Shown: one piece after another, positions 12,401 through 26,300 of the stretch
Numbering within the stretch: position 1 is the first letter of the stretch
Layout of the letters: each line of letters begins with the position of its first letter
From: Lepeophtheirus salmonis
Lineage: Eukaryota > Arthropoda > Copepoda > Siphonostomatoida > Caligidae
Direction: 5' to 3'
DNA: 64,000 nucleotides
Assembly (NCBI RefSeq): GCF_016086655.4
Contig: NC_052138.2
Location: forward strand, 11,160,001 to 11,224,000
Notes under the pieces: model-generated
What the model saw: only the letters and a program-made list of their open reading frames with translations
Told to the model about the DNA's origin: nothing
The model's database searches: none
Translations under genes and position numbers: made by a program

Positions 12401-13955
12401 CTTGGTTTTTTTTGGAATTTTTTTGCAAAACTGAATCTAAAAATTGAAATTATTTAAAGAAAATTTCAAAAATCTATAGTTATTATAAAAATTAAGTAGA
12501 GTTGACTTTTTGTAGGGAGAAAAAGATCGAAAGAAGAATGCAGGAGTGAAGCATATGTTACTATAGAATTAAGAACCTTGTTATTATCAGCTACATATTA
12601 TATGATTTAAGTGTAAAATAAAGTTATCTGCTATAAAGATGACGACTTTCTACACTTAAAATAGAATGAGAACATGTTAAAATTGATATTGTAATTATAT
12701 TTAAATAATTTTGCATTTTAAAACAATATACAATACAGATAGGTGATAGTTCTGACTTCAGAGGGAGAGGTTAACATACAAACTTACAGAGTTAACATAC
12801 ATGTTTTATGTTTCATTATTATTATTTTAAACATCTTTTCTTCTCTTTTCCTAAGAGCATCTGTAGGTATAAGTTGACAATGTAGTTCTACAATTAATCA
12901 TTTTTATCAAAGAAATATATTGAAAACAATTAACATAACCAATATGCTTTTCCTTTTTAGGAGTGACCGGGATTCGAACTCACACAGACTGACTTAAGCA
13001 TATTTTATAAAAATTCAAATATCACGGTATTTATTCTCGATTTCTCAGAGTTTTCAGTCATAAATGAAAATAAAATATCTTACAAGAAGGGGAATAATAT
13101 TAAATGTTGAAAACAAAGTTTCAACATGATTTGTCAAATATGTATGCAACAAATTTGTAAATTAAAAAGAAAATACCAATTACCAGGAGCGTGGCCTAAT
13201 CCAAAATCTCAAATCATAATTTTTTCCAAAAATATACAGCTTTTCACAAAAGATTAAATTATTTGAAAAGAAATTTCAAATATTTAATTTGTAGAAAAAA
13301 ATTCCACAGCTATTAGCAAAGAAATTGAATATTTTGGAAAAAATTTAAAAAATTAAATATTTTGGAAAAAAATTTAAAAATGAAATATTTTGGAAAAATT
13401 ATTCAAAATCCATATTTATTATCAAAAGAAATGAAATACAAAAAAAATAAACTAGAAATCTACAGCTCTTCATAAAATGTTTCAATTTTCGGAAAAAAAT
13501 TTGAAATATAAAATAAAAAATCAAATATTAATTTTTTAGGAGAATAAAATCAAAAATCAATAGTTATTTACATAAAGTTAAAGTTAACATACAAAATATT
13601 TGAAAAACTAAATTTTTGGCCAAAAACATTTGAAAATTAAATTTTTATTTTTTTGGAAAAATATTGAAAAATTAAATCTCAAATATTACATTTTCTTGCA
13701 AAGAGTAAACAACACTTGATTTGGGAAGGGCTACAGCCCACCCCTGGGAACGCCCTTGACCTGTGTCTGTAGAAATAAGTTCCATAATCCAAATGAATAA
13801 TCTGTAGCCAGCAAATTGATTTTCTAGTTATGTATTACTGTCATTATGAGAGACATGGAGCAATGATTAAGCAAACATAAAAAAATTCAACTCTGGATTA
13901 TTTTTAATTCGATTTTTGAATTATATGAATATTATTTTACTCTCTCATTATATGT
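9442..13955 (+). repeat. Tandem array unit 3 (4514 bp, two internal deletions)
   Basis: Shorter than unit 1 because of two clean deletions. One joins TATATTTTGAG directly to GTTGACTTAAAGG near 11476. The other joins GGGATGAAC to ATTATAATATCT near 11973, just downstream of the palindrome. The gene copy (10632-11393) and the remaining unit are retained. Confidence 0.93.
10632..11393 (+). pseudogene. Array gene copy 3 (frame broken as read; variant residues)
   Basis: Exons at 10632-10705, 10800-10985, 11048-11062 and 11123-11393. Exon 2 is open from the start (VKKLEKLPLL for VKKIEKLPLL in copy 1) until one extra A near its end. Exon 4 has a 2-nt insertion (TTTTAGATATGG for TTTTATATGG) that brings in an early stop in the shifted frame. 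True amino-acid differences are seen near the C-terminus: WAEKV instead of WAQEV and YYIDI instead of YYTDI. Copy 8 shares both, so copies 3 and 8 belong to one sub-lineage. Confidence 0.6.
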
Positions 13956-16900
13956 GACCTATTTTTTAAAAAAAAGTCTGAGACAATCTGTATTAAATTA
14001 AAACATTTAAAATTTATTACGTTATACACTTTCGCTTCCTTGACGTCAATCGAAGTTTCTCATTTCGATGTGAGATTGATAAAATTTGAGTCTGATTAAA
14101 CAACGCTCAACTATTTGAGATCAATTATTGAGCAAAATATCTTAATAAGATTTTCCTGTAAGGAATCACTTTCAAAGTATTGGACCAAGTCTTATAAGTA
14201 GTTAGGTGGGTACTCACTAGCCAGTGGTAGTTAGAGTGCAAATATTAAAGGAACATACCCTATCAAGTTCTTCATTACATAAGTCAGCTCAGAAAAAGAA
14301 GACGATATATATAAAAAAAAAGAACATGGGATCATTTTGTTAAAAAATTTGGAAAAATTGGCCCTGTGCAAAAATTATTTTATTTCGCAAAAAAATTGTG
14401 TTCTAAAAACATAAATTATATATTTTGGTTTAAAATTAATTTCCCTTTGGTATGACCTAATTATCCATGTTACAAACTCTTATAAAAAGCAAATCTTTGT
14501 ACTTAAAAATGTAATATTGAAAAAAATTAATGTACTAAATAAAAAAAAACACCAAAACAACTTTAAAAAAAAAGATAACACAATGCCTTTATTTGTGATA
14601 TCGATGAAAATATCATCAGGAATATATTTGGAAATAACTTATATAATAAATCTTTTATAATTTAGCAACAAAAAATTGTGTTGCATATCGTTGTTTATTT
14701 GTCCCGAATATTTGCAGTAAAGTGAAAAACTAATCAAACTAGTGTTAAATGGGAGATGAACTTTGCCCATCCCTGATGCCTTTCAAAGTGAACATAATCC
14801 CCATCCCCATTTTTGAGGAATATCTAAGATTTTGATGTTTGGATGTGATTATGTGGTTCAGGTGCTACAAACCTGGGACAAAGGTATAACGTATTATTTG
14901 ATATAGGAGTATTTATTATATTTGCAAAATTACATATTGAAACAAAGTCATTGATGTCATTCGTCTATAAATGTATTTACATATCAATATTTTTGCAAAT
15001 GTGTAATTAACAATTGCAAAAACTAAGTTGTGTATGCTTTCCAAACATTGCTGGATCCATCAAATTAACCATAAAAGCACAGTTTTTCAGCATGAACGCA
15101 TACATATTGAAAGTACACGCTTTAGCCAAGATATCAATATGAAAGTTATATTTTCAAGTTTGATTACAGTTACACTTCTTTTCTTCTCCCAGTGTGAAGC
15201 CCAACATGGAATGTAAGTTAGATTCCTTTATCCTCCAACTTTATTAGACTCTCAAATTAACAAACCGAATATCCCATGTTTTTCTATTTAATATCTAAAA
15301 AAATTAGACGAGTTAAAAAAATTGAAAAACTTCCCTTACTTTTTGGAAATTGGAAGGAAGATACAAATAATCAAGAAGGATTTGAAAAGTTGACGAATGA
15401 ACTCAAATATTTATATCCAGTGGGCTCCAATCCTAGTGAAATGAAGATTGTTTACTTAGAAAAATTGGAGCATATGCAATCTTTGGACATGGTAATATTA
15501 TTTTTCTTTTACAAACGTGCATATTTAATCCTTTAAACTCCCTTCACATTCAGCCAACGGAATTATGGGTAAGTCTTGCTAAAAAATATTCAGATATGAC
15601 CAAATGTTATATTAATTAAATATTTTAGAACAATCGGGCAAATATTTTATATGGCCAATTCGCAGATATTTCACAAATCCAATGCCAAAAAAGAGTACCC
15701 GTTTAGGTGATATGAAACTGAAGGGAGAAGTTGATGGTGATAAGCTCCATATTCATGTCAGTGATCCAAATTCCAGAGAAGAAGTATTGACCATCACACT
15801 ATGGGCACAAGAAGTTAGACGTGCCAAGGGATTAACTCTTACGTACAAAAATCCTAAAACCGGAACAACAGCCCAAACTTATTACACAGATATCTAAAAT
15901 CGGTCTTAAAAATAAATATATATTTATTAGTTGAATTTTCACATTAATTATATTCATACTATAGAATGGGTATATTTTGAGCAAAATAATAAATTACTTC
16001 ATTATATAAGAGTGTAAATGTTTTATTGCTTACATGAGGAAAAGTAATGAAGCTGCGTTTTCATTATTACTTAAGATATATAATTTTTTTTTTTAAATGG
16101 TTTCACATAAAAAGTCCAATACTCAGAGCAGGGTTGACTTAAAGGACTCTAGGGAAAGAGCAGCCAAGTGAAAAATAAAAATTCAATCTAAAAACAATGA
16201 AGACTTGTTCCTAACACCGAACTATATTATATATTATTATTATCTTTTCACTAGGGGGGAGACGGCCTTTTGAAAGTGGCTGCGTGCCTTGAGGAACATA
16301 TATCAGCTTCTAATTTTAAGCCAATCAGAATTAAGAACTACTAAACCCTACTTTCCTTACCTTGAGTGTCCACTCTTTGCCTAAAGTCCTTTAGTTTGAC
16401 AAATAGACAACTAAAATCTAACACAAACTATCTATATTTTTCTGCTATTGTTTGAATATATTTAATATCATTGGTGCTTTTACAAATTAAAAATGAATAC
16501 ATATGTCGCTACTGTTGCCGGCTCCGGTAACATTACATCACCTAAATAGATAATTTGAGTGAAATCAATAATTTGATATTGCGGACGCCCTTGTAATACA
16601 TTGATTCTTATGGAAAATAGGAGGGATGAACAAAGGCAAGGTTTGCCTACAGCAAACATCAATGCACATTCTTTATTGATTTCTTATAATATCTAAAAAA
16701 CTTTTTTTTTAACGTGTGAATTCCTTTGAGTGATTATAATGATTGAGATCTTTGTTTACTCTATTTGTATTCTCAAGCAACACTATATTTGTAATCCTTG
16801 ACCTTGGTGCGTTTTTTACTCATGTAAATTAGGGTGGCACTTATTGCCTACTTTAAAAATCAATGCTCTTATTTTCGGTCTCTCACCCTCTGAATCCGTT

Positions 16901-18670
16901 TAAGTCAAAATATATTCCATTGACAAAAATTGGATTACTTGAGAGACATTCAGAGGTTGGTGCCGTTGGTTCTTAAACTTTTGACTAAGATGGTTAATTT
17001 ATCAACATATACTAACGTTTTTATTTTAGAATACAAAAGAAATGAAAATAAATGAGCACTGGGTAGAGGGCAAAAAGGGCTGTGCGCAAAGATTTATTTA
17101 TATATATTTTCCCTTGGTTTTTTAAGGAATTTTTTTTTGCAAAGCTGAATCTAAAATTGAAATTATTTAAAGAAAATTTCAAAATCTATAGTTATTATAA
17201 AAATTAAGTAGAGTTGACTTTTTTGTAGGGAGAAAAGATCGAAAGAAGAATGCAGGAATGAAGCATATGTTACTATAGAATTAAGAACCTTGTTATTATC
17301 AGCTACATATTATATGATTTAAGTGTAAAATAAAGTTATCTGCTATAAAGATGACGACTTTCTACACTTAAAATAGAATGAGAACATGTTAAAATTGATA
17401 TTGTAATTATATTTAAATAATTTTGCATTTTAAAACAATATACAATACAGATAGGTGATAGTTCTGACTTCAGAGGGAGAAGTTAACATACAAACTTACA
17501 GAGTTAACATACATGTTTGATGTTTTATTATTATTATTTTAAACATCTTTTCTTCTCTTTCCTAAGAGCATCTGTAGGTATAAGTTGACAATGTAGTTCT
17601 ACAATTAATCATTTTTATCAAAGAAATATATTGAAAACAATTAACATAACCAATATGCTTTTCCTTTTTTAGGAGTGACCGATTCGAACTCACACAGACT
17701 GACTTAAGCATATTTTATAAAAATTCAAATATCACGGTATTTATTCTCGATTTCTCAGAGTTTTCAGTCATAAAATGAAAATAAAATATCTTACAAGAAG
17801 GGAATAATATTAAATGTTGAAAACAAAGTTTCAACATGATTTGTCAAATATGTATGCAACAAATTTGTAAATTAAAAGAAAATACCAATTACCAGGAGCG
17901 TGGCCTAATCCAAAAATCTCAAAATCATAATTTTTCCAAAAATATACAGCTTTTCACAAAAGATTAAATTATTTGAAAAGAAATTTCAAATATTTAATTT
18001 GTAGAAAAAAATTCCACAGCTATTAGCAAAGAAATTGAATATTTTGGAAAAAATTAAAAATTAAATATTTTGGAAAAAAATTTAAAAATGAAATATTTTG
18101 GAAAAATTATTCAAAATCCATATTTATTATCAAAAGAAATGAAATACAAAAAAAATAAATTAGAAATCTACAACTCTTCATAAAATATTTCAATTTTCGG
18201 GAAAAAATTTGAAATATAAATTTTATAAAAAAATTCAAATATTAATTTTTTAGGAGAATAAAATCAAAAATCAATAGTTATTTACATAAAGTTAAAGTTA
18301 ACATACAAAATATTTGAAAAACTAAATTTTGGCCAAAAACATTTGAAAATTAAATTTTTATTTTTTGGAAAAATATTGAAAAATTAAATCTCAAATATTA
18401 CATTTTCTTGCAAAGAGTAAACAACACTTGATTTGGGAAGGGCTACAGCCCACCCCCTGGGAACGCCCTTGACCTGTGTCTGTAGAAATAAGTTCCATAA
18501 TCCAAATGAATAATCTGTAGCCAGCAAATTGATTTTCAAGTTATGTATTACTGTCATTATGAGAGACATGGAGCAATGATTAAGCAAACGTAAAAAAAAA
18601 TTCAACTCTGGATTATTTTTAATTCGATTTTTGAATTATATTAATATTATTTTACTCTCTCATTATATGT
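13956..18670 (+). repeat. Tandem array unit 4 (complete, 4715 bp)
   Basis: Full-length unit very close to unit 1, carrying gene copy 4. The tRNA-like fragment at 17671 has lost three bases of its CCGGG stem. The palindrome and its downstream segment are intact. Confidence 0.95.
15139..15897 (+). CDS. Array gene copy 4 (one 1-nt homopolymer deficit)
   Basis: Exons at 15139-15212, 15308-15491, 15554-15568 and 15629-15897. Identical in structure to copy 1 and open throughout except for one A missing from the A-run after TTACTTAG near the end of exon 2 (five instead of six). As written, the frame would run through exon 3 and stop in exon 4 at GTTTAG. With a corrected run it would match copy 1, so I regard it as a probable functional copy with a consensus error, though a real null allele is possible. 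Confidence 0.6.
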
Positions 18671-21600
18671 GACCTATTTTTTTTAAAAAAAGTCTGAGAC
18701 AATCTGTATTAAATTAAAACATTTAAAATTTATTACGTTATACACTTTCGCTTCCTTGACGTCAATCGAAGTTTCTCATTTCGATGTGAGATTGATAAAA
18801 TTTGAGTCTGATTAAATAACGCTCAACTATTTGAGATCAATTATTGAGCAAAATATCTTAATAAGATTTTCCTGTAAGGAATCACTTTCAAAGTATTGGA
18901 CCAAGTCTTATAAGTAGTTAGTCGTGGGCACTCACTACCCAGTGGTAGTTAGAGTGCAAATATTAAAGGAACATACCCTATCAAGTTCTTCATTACATAA
19001 GTCATATCAGAAAAAGAAGACGATATATATAAAAAAAAAAAAGAACATGGGATCATTTTGTTAAAAAATTTGGAAAAATTGGCTCTGTGCAAAAATTATT
19101 TTATTTCCCAAAAAAAATTGTGTTCTAAAAACATAAATTATATATTTTGGTTTAAAATTAATTTCCCTTTGGTATGACCTAATTATCCATGTTACAAACT
19201 CTTATAAAAAAGCAAATCTTTTGTACTTAAAAATGTAATATTGAAAAAAATTAATGTACTAAATAAAAAAACACCAAAACAACTTTAAAAAAAAGATAAC
19301 ACAATGCCTTTATTTGTGATATCGATGAAAAATATCATCAGGAATATATTTGGAAATAACTTATATAATAAATCTTTTATAATTTAGCAACAAAAATTGT
19401 GTTGCATATCGTTGTTTATTTGTCCCGAATATTTGCAGTAAAGTGAAAAAACTAATCAAACTAGTGTTAAATGGGGAGATGAACTTTTGCCCATCCCTGA
19501 TGCCTTTCAAAGTGAACATAATCCCCATCCCCATTTTTGAGGAATATCTAAGATTTTGATGTTTGGATGTGATTATGTGGTTCAGGTGCTACAAACCTGG
19601 GACAAAGGTATAACGTATTATTTGATATAGGAGTATTTATTATATTTGCAAAATTACATTTTGAAACAAAGTCATTGATGTCATTCGTCTATAAATGTAT
19701 TTACATATCAATATTTTTGCAAATGTGTAATTAACAATTGCAAAACTAAGTTGTGTATGCTTTCCAAACATTGCTGGATCCATCAAATTAACCATAAAAG
19801 CACAGTTTTTCAGCATGAACGCATACATATTGAAAGTACACGCTTTAGCCAAGATATCAATATGAAAGTTATATTTTCAAGTTTGATTACAGTTACACTT
19901 CTTTTCTTCTCCCAGTGTGAAGCCCAACATGGAATGTAAGTTAGATTCCTTTATCCTCCAACTTTTATTAGACTCTCAAATTAACAAACCGAATATCCCA
20001 TGTTTTTCTATTTAATATCTAAAAAATTAGACGAGTTAAAAATTGAAAACTTCCCTTACTTTTTGGAAATTGGAAGGAAGATACAAAAATCGAAGAAGGA
20101 TTTGAAAAGTTGACGAATGAACTTAAATATTTAAATCCAGTGGGCTCCAATCCTAGTGAAATGAAGATTGTTTACTTAGAAAAAATTGGAGCATATGCAA
20201 TCTTTGGACATGGTAATATTATTTTTCTTTTACAAACGTGCATATTTAATCCTTTAAACTCCCTTCACATTCAGCCAACGGAATTATGGGTAAGTCTTGC
20301 TAAAAAATATTCAGATATGACCAAATGTTATATTAATTAAATATTTTAGAACAATCGGGTAAATATTTTATATGGCCAATTCGCAGATATTTCACAAAAT
20401 CAATGCCAAAAAGAGTACCCGTTTAGGTGATATGAAACTGAAGGAGAAGTTGATGGTGATAAGCTCCATATTCATGTCAGTGATCCAAATTCCAGAGAAG
20501 AAGTATTGACCATCACACTATGGGCACAAAAAGTTAGACGTGCCAAGGGATTAACTCTTACGTACAAAAATCCTAAAACCGGAACAACAGCCCAAACTTA
20601 TTACACAGATATCTAAAATCGGTCTTAAAAATAAATATATATTTATTAGTTGAATTTTCACATTAATTATATTCATACTATAGAATGGGTATATTTTGAG
20701 CAAAATAATAAATTACTTCATTATATAAAAGTGTAAATGTTTTATTGCTTACATGAGGAAAAGTAATGAAGCTGCGATTTCATTATTACTTAAGATATAT
20801 AATTTTTTTTTAAATGGTTTCACATAAAAAAGTCCAATACTCAGAGCAGGGTTGACTTAAAGGACTCTAGGGAAAGAGCAGCCAAGTGAAAAATAAAAAT
20901 TCAATCTAAAAACAATGAAGACTTGTTCCTAACACCGAACTATATTATATATTATTATTATCTTTTCACTAGGGGAGACGGCCTTTTGAAAGTGGCTGCG
21001 TGCCTTGAGGAACATATATCAGCTTCTAATTTAAGCCAATCAGAATTAAGAACTACTAAACCCTACTTTCCTTACCTTGAGTGTCCACTCTTTGCCTAAA
21101 GTCCTTTAGTTTGACAAATAGACAACTAAAATCTAACACAAACTATCTATATTTTTCTGCTATTGTTTGAATATATTTAATATCATTGGTGCTTTTACAA
21201 ATTAAAAATGAATACATATGTCGCTACTGTTGCCGGCTCCGGTAACATTACATCACCTAAATAGATAATTTGAGGAAATCAATAATTTGATATTGCGGAC
21301 GCCCTTGAATCATTTTTCTTATGGAAAATAGGAGGGATGAATCTCATTGGCAAGGTTTGTCTAAGAAACATCAATGCCATTCTTTATTGATTTCTTATAA
21401 TATCTAAAAACTTTTTTTTTTTAACGTGTGAATTCCTTTGAGTGATTATAATGATTGAGATCTTTGTTTACTCTATTTGTATTCTCAAGCAACACTATAT
21501 TTGTAATCCTTGACCTTGGTGCGTTTTTTACTCATGTAAATTAGGGTGGCACTTATTGCCTACTTTAAAAATCAATGCTCTTATTTTCGGTCTCTCACCC

Positions 21601-23396
21601 TCTGAATCCGTGTAAGTCAAAATATATTCCATTGACAAAAATTGGATTACTTGAGAGACATTCAGAGGTTGGTGCCGTTGGTTCTTAAACTTTTGACTAA
21701 GATGGTTAATTTATCAACATATACTAACGTTTTTATTTTAGAATACAAAAGAAATGAAAAATAAATGAGCACTGGGTAGAGGGCAAAAAGGGCTGTGCGC
21801 AAAGATTTATTTATATATATTTTCCCTTGGTTTTTTTTTTGGAATTTTTTTGCAAAACTGAATCTAAAAATTGAAATTATTTAAAGAAAATTTCAAAAAT
21901 CTATAGTTATTATAAAAATTAAGTAGAGTTGACTTTTTGTAGGAGAAAAAGATCGAAAGAAGAATGCGGGAATGAAGCATATGTTACTATAGAATTAAGA
22001 ACCTTGTTATTATCAGCTACATATTATATGATTTAAGTGTAAAATAAAGTTATCTGCTATAAAGATGACGACTTTCTACACTTAAAATAGAATGAGAACA
22101 TGTTAAAATTGATATTGTAATTATATTTAAATAATTTTGCATTTTAAAACAATATACAATACAGATAGGTGATAGTTCTGACTTCAGAGGGAGAGGTTAA
22201 CATACAAACTTACGCAGTTAACATACATGTTTCATGTTTCATTATTATTATTTTAAACATCTTTTCTTCTCTTTCCTAAGAGCATCTGTAGGTATAAGTT
22301 GACAATGTAGTTCTACAATTAATCATTTTTATCAAAGAAATATATTGAAAACAATTAACATAACCAATATGCTTTTCCTTTTTTAGGAGTGACCGGGATT
22401 CGAACTCACACAGACTGACTTAAGCATATTTTATAAAAATTCAAATATCACGGTATTTATTCTCGATTTCTCAGAGTTTTCAGTCATAAAATGAAAATAA
22501 AATATCTTACAAGAAGGGGAATAATATTAAATGTTGAAAACAAAGTTTCAACATGATTTGTCAAATATGTATGCAACAAATTTGTAAATTAAAAGAAAAT
22601 ACCAATTACCAGGAGCGTGGCCTAATCCAAAAATCTCAAAATCATAATTTTTTCCAAAATATACAGCTTTTCACAAAAGATTAAATTATTTGAAAAGAAA
22701 TTTCAAATATTTAATTTGTAGAAAAAAAATTCCACAGCTATTAGCAAAGAAATTGAATATTTTGGAAAAAAATTAAAAAATTAAATATTTTGGAAAAAAT
22801 TTAAAAAATGAAATATTTTGGAAAAATTATTCAAAATCCATATTTATTATCACAAGAAATGAAATACAAAAAAAATAAATTAGAAATCTACAACTCTTCA
22901 TAAAATGTTTCAATTTTCGGGAAAAAATTTGAAATATAAAATTTTATAAAAAAAAAATTCAAATATTAATTTTTTAGGAGAATAAAATCAAAAATCAATA
23001 GTTATTTACATAAAGTTAAAGTTAACATACAAAATATTTGAAAAACTAAATTTTTGGCCAAAAACATTTGAAAAATTAAATTTTTCATTTTTTGGAAAAA
23101 TATTGAAAAATTAAATCTCAAATATTACATTTTCTTGCAAAGAGTAAACAACACTTGATTTGGGAAGGGCTACAGCCCACCCCCTGGGAACGCCCTTGAC
23201 CTGTGTCTGTAGAAATAAGTTCCATAATCCAAATGAATAATCTGTAGCCAGCAAATTGATTTTCTAAGTTATGTATTACTGTCATTATGAGAGACATGGA
23301 GCAATGATTAAGCAAACGTAAAAAAATTCAACTCTGGATTATTTTTAATTCGATTTTTGAATTATATTAATATTATTTTACTCTCTCATTATATGT
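18671..23396 (+). repeat. Tandem array unit 5 (complete, 4726 bp)
   Basis: Full-length unit with gene copy 5. The segment downstream of the palindrome (about 21270-21385) differs from units 1, 2 and 4 by several clustered substitutions and small deletions, for example CTTGAATCATTTTTC for CTTGTAATACATTGATTC. Confidence 0.94.
19862..20616 (+). pseudogene. Array gene copy 5 (frame broken as read)
   Basis: Exons at 19862-19935, 20031-20212, 20275-20289 and 20350-20616, splice sites kept. Exon 2 lacks two A and then one A in its first A-runs; the total of three restores frame but an in-frame TGA falls between them. Exon 4 lacks one A (before GAGTACC) and one G (AAGGAG for AAGGGAG). Amino-acid variant WAQKV is visible near the C-terminus. 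Same doubt as the other copies: decay versus homopolymer error. Confidence 0.55.
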
Positions 23397-26300
23397 GACT
23401 TATTTTTTAAAAAAAAGTCTGAGACAATCTGTATTAAATTAAAACATTTAAAATTTATTACGTTATACACTTTCGCTTCCTTGACGTCAATCGAAGTTTC
23501 TCATTTCGATGTGAGATTGATAAAATTTGAGTCTGATTAAACAACGCTCAACTATTTGAGATCAATTATTGAGCAAAATATCTTAATAAGATTTTCCTGT
23601 AAGGAATCACTTTCAAAGTATTGGACCAAGTCTTATAAGTAGTTAGTCGTGGGCACTCACTACCCAGTGGTAGTTAGAGTGCAAATATTAAAGGAACATA
23701 CCCTATCAAGCTCTTCATTACATAAGTCATATCAGAAAAAGAAGACGATATATATAAAAAAAAGAACATGGGATCATTTTGTTAAAAAATTTGGAAAAAT
23801 TGGCTCTGTGCAAAAATTATTTTATTTCCCAAAAAAAAAAATGTGTTCTAAAAAAACATAAATTATATATTTTGGTTTAAAATTAATTTCCCTTTGGTAT
23901 GACCTAATTATCCATGTTACAAACTCTTATAAAAAGCAAATCATTGTACTTAAAAATGTAATATTGAAAAAATTAATGTACTAAATAAAAAAACACCAAA
24001 ACAACTTTAAAAAAAAAAGATAACACAATGCCTTTATTTGTGATATCGATGAAAAATATCATCAGGAATATATTTGGAAATAACTTATATAATAAATCTT
24101 TTATAATTTAGCAACAAAAAATGGCGTTTGATATCGTTGTATATTTGTCCCGAATATTTGCAGTAAAGTGAAAAACTAATCAAACTAGTGTTAAATGGGG
24201 AGATGAACTTTTGCCCATCCCTGATGCCTTTCAAAGTGAACATAATCCCCATCCCCATTTTTGAGGAATATCTAAGATTTTGATGTTTGGATGTGATTAT
24301 GTGGTTCAGGTGCTACAAACCTGGGACAAAGGTATAACGTATTATTTGATATAGGAGTATTTATTATATTTGCAAAATTACATATTGAAACAAAGTCATT
24401 GATGTCATTCGTCTATAAATGTATTTACATATCAATATTTTTGCAAATGTGTAATTAACAATTGCAAAAACTAAGTTGTGTATGCTTTCCAAACATTGCT
24501 GGATCCATCAAATTAACCATAAAAGCACAGTTTTTCAGCATGAACGCATACATATTGAAAGTACACGCTTTAGCCAAGATATCAATATGAAAGTTATATT
24601 TTCAAGTTTGATTACAGTTACACTTCTTTTCTTCTCCCAGTGTGAAGCCCAACATGGAATGTAAGTTAGATTCCTTTATCCTCCAACTTTTATTAGACTC
24701 TCAAATTAACAAACTGAATATCCCATGTTTTTCTATTTAATATCTAAAAAATTAGACGAGTTAAAAAAATTGAAAAACTTCCCTTACTTTTTGGAAATTG
24801 GAAGGAAGATACAAATAATCAAGAAGGATTTGAAAAGTTGACGAATGAACTCAAATATTTATATCCAGTGGGCTCCAATCCTAGTGAAATGAAGATTGTT
24901 TACTTAGAAAAATTGGAGCATATGCAATCTTTGGACATGGTAATATTATTTTTCTTTTACAAACGTGCATATTTAATCCTTTAAACTCCCTTCACATTCA
25001 GCCAACGGAATTATGGGTAAGTCTTGCTAAAAAATATTCAGATATGACCAAATGTTATATTAATTAAATATTTTAGAACAATCGGGCAAATATTTTATAT
25101 GGCCAATTCGTAGATATTTCACAAATCCAATGCCAAAAAAGAGTACCCGTTTAGGTGATATGAAACTGAAGGGAGAAGTTGATGGTGATAAGCTCCATAT
25201 TCATGTCAGTGATCCAAATTCCAGAGAAGAAGTATTGACCATCACACTATGGGCACAAGAAGTTAGACGTGCCAAGGGATTAACTCTTACGTACAAAAAT
25301 CCTAAAACCGGAACAACAGCCCAAACTTATTACACAGATATCTAAAATCGGTCTTAAAAATAAATATATATTTATTAGTTGAATTTTCACATTAATTATA
25401 TTCATACTATAGAATGGGTATATTTTGAGCAAAATAATAAATTACTTCATTATATAAGAGTGTAAATGTTTTATTGCTTACATGAGGAAAAGTAATGAAG
25501 CTGCGTTTTCATTATTACTTAAGATATATAATTTTTTTAAATGGTTTCACATAAAAAGTCCAATACTCAGAGCAGGGTTGACTTAAAGGACTCTAGGGAA
25601 AGAGCAGCCAAGTGAAAAATAAAAATTCAATCTAAAAACAATGAAGACTTGTTCCTAACACCGAACTATATTATATATTATTATTATCTTTTCACTAGGG
25701 GGGAGACGGCCTTTTGAAAGTGGCTGCGTGCCTTGAGGAACATATATCAGCTTCTAATTTTAAGCCAATCAGAATTAAGAACTACTAAACCCTACTTTCC
25801 TTACCTTGAGTGTCCACTCTTTGCCTAAAGTCCTTTAGTTTGACAAATAGACAACTAAAATCTAACACAAACTATCTATATTTTTCTGCTATTGTTTGAA
25901 TATATTTAATATCATTGGTGCTTTTACAAATTAAAAATGAATACATTATAATATCTAAAAACTTTTTTTTAACGTGTGAATTCCTTTGAGTGATTATAAT
26001 GATTGAGATCTTTGTTTACTCTATTTGTATTCTCAAGCAACACTATATTTGTAATCCTTGACCTTGGTGCGTTTTTTACTCATGTAAATTAGGGTGGCAC
26101 TTATTGCCTACTTTAAAAAATCAATGCTCTTATTTTCGGTCTCTCACCCTCTGAATCCGTGTAAGTCAAAATATATTCCATTGACAAAAATTGGATTACT
26201 TGAGAGACATTCAGAGGTTGGTGCCGTTGGTTCTTAAACTTTTGACTAAGATGGTTAATTTATCAACATATACTAACGTTTTTATTTTAGAATACAAAAG

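Noticed and set aside
15308..15897. Alternative protein in copies with five A in exon 2, reading LEHMQSLDM then PTELW and stopping in exon 4
   Set aside because: It would leave the long C-terminal frame of exon 4 unused, although that frame is preserved across copies. The six-A frame of copy 1 uses all four exons.
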